Source: Phytoseiulus persimilis
Taxonomy: Eukaryota > Arthropoda > Arachnida > Mesostigmata > Phytoseiidae
DNA length: 64,000 bases
Reading direction: 5' to 3'
Assembly: GCA_037576195.1 (NCBI GenBank)
Contig: CM075103.1
Location: 31,270,723 to 31,334,722 of the forward strand
This document shows positions 58,650 to 64,000 of this stretch, in pieces. The stretch's first letter is position 1, and each line of letters begins with the position of its first letter. Under the pieces are notes generated by a model. The model saw only the letters and a program-made list of their open reading frames with translations, did not search any database and was not told the DNA's origin. The position numbers were made by a program, and so were the translations under genes.

Positions 58650-61600
58650 ACGAAATTCTCGTATTAGGGGGATTGTTATTATTCATCCGGAAACTCGAGC
58701 AATAGCTAGGAGTGATTCACTTGGAAACTGTTCGAGCATTGAGTAAATCGAGCGCACCATCTGGCTCGTCAACGGTAGCGGCCACGTGGCTTGGGATCGC
58801 GAAGGAATTCGACTGAGCATTCTTGAGTCTGATACGGCCCGAAACAACACTCTACAACTGTCAACACGAGAACCTTTCAAAATTGTGAGTGAGACATTCG
58901 AGCTGTGATTCCTTCTAGAAGGATCAGTTCACCACATCTAAGAGGAACGGATGTGTGCTCTACGATATTCGATCGGAGCCGAATTCCACAACACTTCCAA
59001 ACCGCTCATCGGTCACTTTTGTACAGTGGAAGCAGGTACTTCGCTAGCTTCCTCTGACTCTCGGGGAATTCAATGCTCAGACTGAGTTCCTTCCGAGCTC
59101 TCCCGGAAAGACTCGGAGAAACTACAGGCGGTGGTGGACACATTCCGGATCCATCTCCCTGGCTCTAAACGGTTATATTTTTTTCGATGAGCGACTCGAG
59201 GGGGTCTCCGGTCACCTAAATTGGTTCGCTTCACGGAAGTCGATGTCATTCGCGACTGTCGATCAGGTAGTAGGGCGGAAGCGTTTGCTTGAGTGACTGA
59301 TTTCAAACTGGTTCAGGGCTCACGTGACTTCGTGACTCGCTAGCATAGTTGTCACGGAGGCGGTGTTTGTTCCTTGACCTCGATCGTGGGAAACCGAATC
59401 TTAGCGGAGGTGAGCTCTGATTCTACGCTGGGTCGCGCCAAGAATGTTTTCGGCTAATCAACTCGCCCGCGTCTCCCGTGGGAGAAGACCTGTTAGGCTT
59501 CATGCGAATTCGAGTCGGAAATAAACAGGTATAATCGTTCAAGACTCTAATACCCGGGTGAGCTCACGGAGCAACAGATCACGATTAATGTAGAAACGAG
59601 GCAGACTTCGCAACACACCTCAAGCAGGAAGAAACAAAGCATCTATTCTCGGTCGGCGAGACGCCGAAAATCGTTCAAAAGGGTCTCGGTATTCCTGGAA
59701 CTCTCTACTCGCTCGCCATTCTGTCAAAGCTGAGCTGCCAGCGTCGCGAACCGAACGAACCAAACGGCAACGCGGGTCTCCGAACTCGAACGATAGTTCG
59801 ATACAATACGAGGATGTGGTTCTCTTGGCAGCCGCAAGGCAGCCATGACGCCCACAGTTATTTAAGCTCACACGTGCGCAGGGAAGCGGTTCATAGGAAA
59901 AACAGGGGAACGGTGCGCCGACCGCTTGTATGGCACGAGAAAACTTGCGAGCTCATGAGAGAAGATTGAAGCTGTATCGACTAAGTGAATCAGCGCTCTC
60001 TGGAATCGCGTGACTGGCCATCGTTAGTGAGTGATCTTCTTCAACGGGCTTCAAGAGCTGCGCAAGACTCATACGTTCGACCGAGCTGCGGGTCGACTCG
60101 CAGACCCCAGAAGCAAACAAACTCCAGAGAACAACGCTTACTGATGAGCTGCGAATGACAACTTGCATTCACTCAGATGCAATCAAACACAAACAGGCGA
60201 CTACACAGAACGACCGTCGGCTGAGCAGTATCGGCTTAGTAAGTCCGAGTCAGGAGAAAAAGTTTGCCCAAGAACGTAAACACAGCTCTTTGGAGATGCT
60301 CACGAACCCTTCTTCGTCCCAGCCCGGTGGAAGATTCGCGATGAAGCGAAAGCCGACCAGCAACTGGCCGAGCGCCGCGCACACAGGAAATCAACAGCCA
60401 GCGTTTCCGTCGCTAACAAGGAAGACACCACTTGAAGGCACCGTCTTGGAGATCCATGTTGAAATTCCACCGCGCAAATCGACACCAGTGGCTGCAACTG
60501 AACGCTGGAACCCTGTGGCTTCCTGAGCTTATGTAAGAAGTCTAAGATGTCAGAGTGGTGGGCGTCTGACCGACCGACCGGTTGGTCGGACGGCGAGCTT
60601 GGCGGCCCAGAGTCTTGGTTGGGACAAGACATTCTCGAAAGCTCTTCATCACCGACTTATACCTCTGCGCGGCGCCCGGGCGAGCCGATTTGCCCGCGGA
60701 AGGAACTGTCAGTAGGCACTTTTTTATTCATTCTCGATCATGCAGCGAGAGGCCCGTGTCACGCGATACTTGAATTGGCAGATGTCGATGCGCGTCCGAG
60801 AGCACCGGTCCCAAGGTCCATGAACAGGGAGATTGCGCTCGAGGGGACATCGTTGCGTGCGAAACACATACATCGGGGTGGACCCCGATGGTACTCGATT
60901 TTCGGGGTTCAACTCGAGAAGGACCCACCATGATGAAGTCTCGGGTTGCCCGCGGGTCTTCGACGATTACTTCTCTCGGAAACGCAGTCCTTCAGAATAA
61001 CAAAAACAGAATCGAGTGAGACGCATCGCCTTGGACGAGGGACGCTTGATCTGGTTGCCGTCTTCTAGCCATGCTTTCCGATGGAAGCGTTCGACTCGAG
61101 TTTACGGCAGTCGCGCCCCGACACAGTGAATGTCGACTCAAGACGATGGCCGAACAAAGAGCGAGATGCGCATGGGAGGTGAGACGAATAAGTTGTCGAG
61201 TGCTCCATGAACCGCCCATTGTTCCGTGATAGACGTTGAGCAAAAGATGGGATGAGGGAAAAGACGAAGAGCTCGTACGAACGCCCGATGCAACTTTGCT
61301 GTGTTGCCCACTGAGCCTGAACACGTTCACTGCCGTGGTCGTTACCGGCCTGTTTGACGGTAGCTCCGAAATGGGCGGAAATTCTGACGGGATCCGAATC
61401 GACGACACTTCCGTCTCGCGAGTGATTTTGAAATTCCACGCACGGCCTAAGCGATGATGATTAAATGATGTTCTGATCATTTCGCTCGCTTCTTGATTCA
61501 AACGAGCCTTTGAGAAGCGCTCGTTGTTCGCGGCGTCCTTGAATGGTTAGACACTCTCATGAAGTCTATGTACAGGTCTCTGTCACGCGCCGGGATCAAC

Positions 61601-64000
61601 TCGACATCGGTGTTTCGCAAACGAGAGCGTGGAATACTCCGGGCGCCTTGGAAGTCACAGACGATTCGCGTGCCGCAACACTCCAATCGTCTCTCAAAAA
61701 TTAGCTTCCATCCTTCCTTGATCAGGTTCGAAGCAGCGAGCAACAAAGAGTTCTGTTGGAAGGCTGGAAGCGTTGCTAGAAACCACCCGCTGTATCAGAG
61801 ACACGAGAAACAGTGTTATGGAAACAGTGCTACTTGTTGGTCTGTTAGTCGATGACCGGGCGACCATTCGCCCACCCGCAGACGCATCGTTTACAATAGA
61901 TGTTGATGCGTCTTCTTCTCTCTCGGATTCTCTGTGAGAAGAACGACGATTCTTCGCTCATAAAAACCAATAGATCCCCATTACGATCAACCGGTACTCA
62001 AACACATTGGTGGCCATCGTTTATGACGCGAGTGACGGCTGGTAGATGCTGTCGCCAGAACGCGGCCCGAGCAAGGGAGTGTCCTCAAGTGTTTGTTGTT
62101 TCATTTCCCAGAGACACTGTTCCGAACGGAGCTCCGAATCCACGACGCAAGTTTTACTTTGCAGCCACAGTCCCGAGTGCGGACTGCAAGGGCTCCCAAG
62201 ATGTCGGTTCGTTGGGAACCAGTTCGATGGTTCCTGTCTGGCCCGCTCGGATTGTTCTGTCTCGATGTGGTTACGTCGCGAAGCCGACTTCCCTCCGGTC
62301 CCTTCTAGTCCCCATCAGGGCCGGTTATTTCTTCGTTGTGAACGCGCGCGAAATCAGAGTCATGCGATTGAACTACACATTACAGCCGTAGGACGCCCAG
62401 AAACGCCGGGTCGTAAAGAGTCCGGCGAGCACAGAAGGTGGACGGCTCGCTTCACGGGGACGCTCAGAATTCAATCAGGCTGTTTGCCTCAGCGCCCGAC
62501 CCATTGACGTGCTGTGATGTAATCGGCGTGAGTGGGTCCGGCGGCGTCAAACTGCGTTTAGCAATGTGTCTTCTTCGACAGCGACGACGCTACGCATCTT
62601 CATCCTACTCGAAAACGCCCAAAACAAACGTGGGATCCCATAGCTACCGTAAAAGTTGTTGCCACAGAAAAATCTGCCAACATAGACCGCCATTAAGGCG
62701 GCACGGAAGCGCACGCAACAAGCCCTGTCGAGCGCAGGGGGACGCTGGTGATTCTGCCGGACAGCTCTGATCCCGAGCTTCGGAGCTGCATAGCCACCGC
62801 TGCGAGGATTCGCGTTCTGACCTCATAATTGGACGAAAGATAATTAGATGGGAAGCTCGAAAACTGGATCAGGACGAAGGCCGGGGATGGAACAATGCGA
62901 AGCAAAATCGTAGTCCCAGCGGAACGTCCAGAGTAGCCGCTCTCGGAGGAACGGAGTAAGCAGGGGCTCCCGCTGAAATCGGGCAACAATGGTTCGGGAA
63001 GGATTCTCTAGACAGGAGACTCCCGTTCGCGCAGAATTACGAAATTCCTCCCCGGATCACTGAGAGCCAGCACCCCCCCCCCCTTCTGACCGGGCGCCCC
63101 GCGAAATTCAGCCTCAACCTCCGACGGGAAAATGAACGAAAGAAGAAGGCCGGCTTCTGAACTTTCGGACAACACTTCAGAGCCTGATCGTGGAGCCTAA
63201 TATAATATCCCACAGGTTTTGTTGATCATCTCATGAGCCGATGTGCGTCCATGTCATGAACAAAAACTCTGACGCTGGGCTTCCGCTGCAAGTCAGTCGG
63301 GAACTGGATCACAGAATCCCGGAGCGCCGTTAGAAGTCAGTCACAGGCTGCTACGTGAACCGCATCGAATTCTTCGGCTGGCTCGCTTGCCTGCGTGTCT
63401 GCCTGTTATTCAGCTCAACGCGGCAGCGCCCGCTAGGCTCGCGTAGACGGAATCCTCGATTGGTCATCGATTCACTCCAGCGACATCTGAACCTTCCTCG
63501 CCACCGGTTTATTCCTGCATACGCTGATTTAATAACCCGGTTTCTCCATCATCGGTGTGGATAACACGACGGAAGATACGATGCCTATGTGTCTAGCGTT
63601 ATTTATCTGCCTCGGAATCGGAACCACCAGCTAGCTGACTGGCCCGCTCACTCGCCGGCCCAAGGGTGTCATGATGGTCTTATCTGTGGTGACAGCGACA
63701 AACTTTCGAAACTGTTTCCGCACACTCGTATCAATGCCTCGACCAAAAACTGGAAGTTCGCTTCGGAAGTACGAAACGATTCGCAAACCGATCACCGGTT
63801 CGCTCGTTCTCAGCGCCGTTTGCCTTCCGTACAGCTTTCATTCGGGTTTCATCCTCAGTACACAGGGCCTGTAGTGCTGAGTAATTGCGAAGTAATCATC
63901 CCCACACTCAGAGCTCACCGTTTGTCCAAGGGCTGCTGGGGCGCTCTGGGTGATCGTGTCTGACGTGGAGCTCTCGGAGTTTGCGTCGAGCGTTCCGTTT
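58650..64000. other. No supported gene
   Basis: Should contain the 5' exon or promoter of the RhoGAP gene, but no candidate is convincing. A TTAAATAA element on the minus strand near 59860 precedes an ATG (MAALRLPREP...), a possible but unproven start. A C11 run lies at 63073-63083. Remaining frames are short and featureless. Confidence 0.35.

Noticed and set aside
1..64000. CRISPR array, prophage, operon or bacterial origin
   Set aside because: No regularly spaced repeats or bacterial gene families; spliced animal genes throughout show this is a eukaryotic chromosome.

Overview
This window is animal nuclear DNA, most likely from an arthropod and plausibly a mite or other arachnid with a compact genome. 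The genes have GT-AG introns (most placed ones 70-230 bases), animal-only families and AATAAA poly(A) signals. There are no operons, ribosome binding sites or CRISPR arrays. CpG words such as TCGA and TTCGAA are common, so CpG does not look depleted. The arachnid assignment is inference from gene compactness and content, not from a species marker.

Six genes are solid. On the minus strand: a CNTD1-like meiotic cyclin (3.5-4.5 kb); a two-exon insulin-like peptide (8.2-8.8 kb) with extra cysteines; ATPAF2, the mitochondrial F1-ATPase assembly chaperone (30.8-31.9 kb); G3BP/Rasputin, the stress-granule RNA-binding protein (46.7-48.5 kb, untranslated first exon near 49.95 kb); and an ARHGAP21/23-type PDZ-PH-RhoGAP protein (53.2-58.6 kb, 5' end not found). 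On the plus strand: an intronless Cys-loop ligand-gated ion channel (32.6-33.6 kb). A plus-strand secreted, cysteine-free precursor-like gene (28.4-30.2 kb) is well supported at its 3' exons and less so at its 5' join. Coiled-coil exons at 0.5-1.1 kb and a zinc-ribbon exon at 37.7-38.3 kb are probably parts of genes I cannot name.

Mobile DNA is old and broken: a Ty3-like gag with a CCHC knuckle and an in-frame stop (5.1-5.8 kb), a LINE reverse-transcriptase scrap (6.6-6.8 kb), and a deleted minus-strand LINE (34.4-35.8 kb) into which a 157-bp hAT-type MITE has inserted with a perfect 8-bp target duplication. A diverged relative of the MITE interior lies near 43.9 kb. Long G or C homopolymers (11-23 bases) recur, two of them in introns with C on the transcript strand.

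Large stretches (about 9.7-25 kb, 38.7-45.5 kb, 50.1-53.1 kb, 58.7-64 kb) show no gene I can support. They may be intergenic or hold exons too short or diverged to recognise by eye. The genes do not form a pathway. The most interesting items are the eight-cysteine insulin-like peptide, the reduced ion channel, the CTCF/E2F-like sites at the G3BP start, and the nested transposon.
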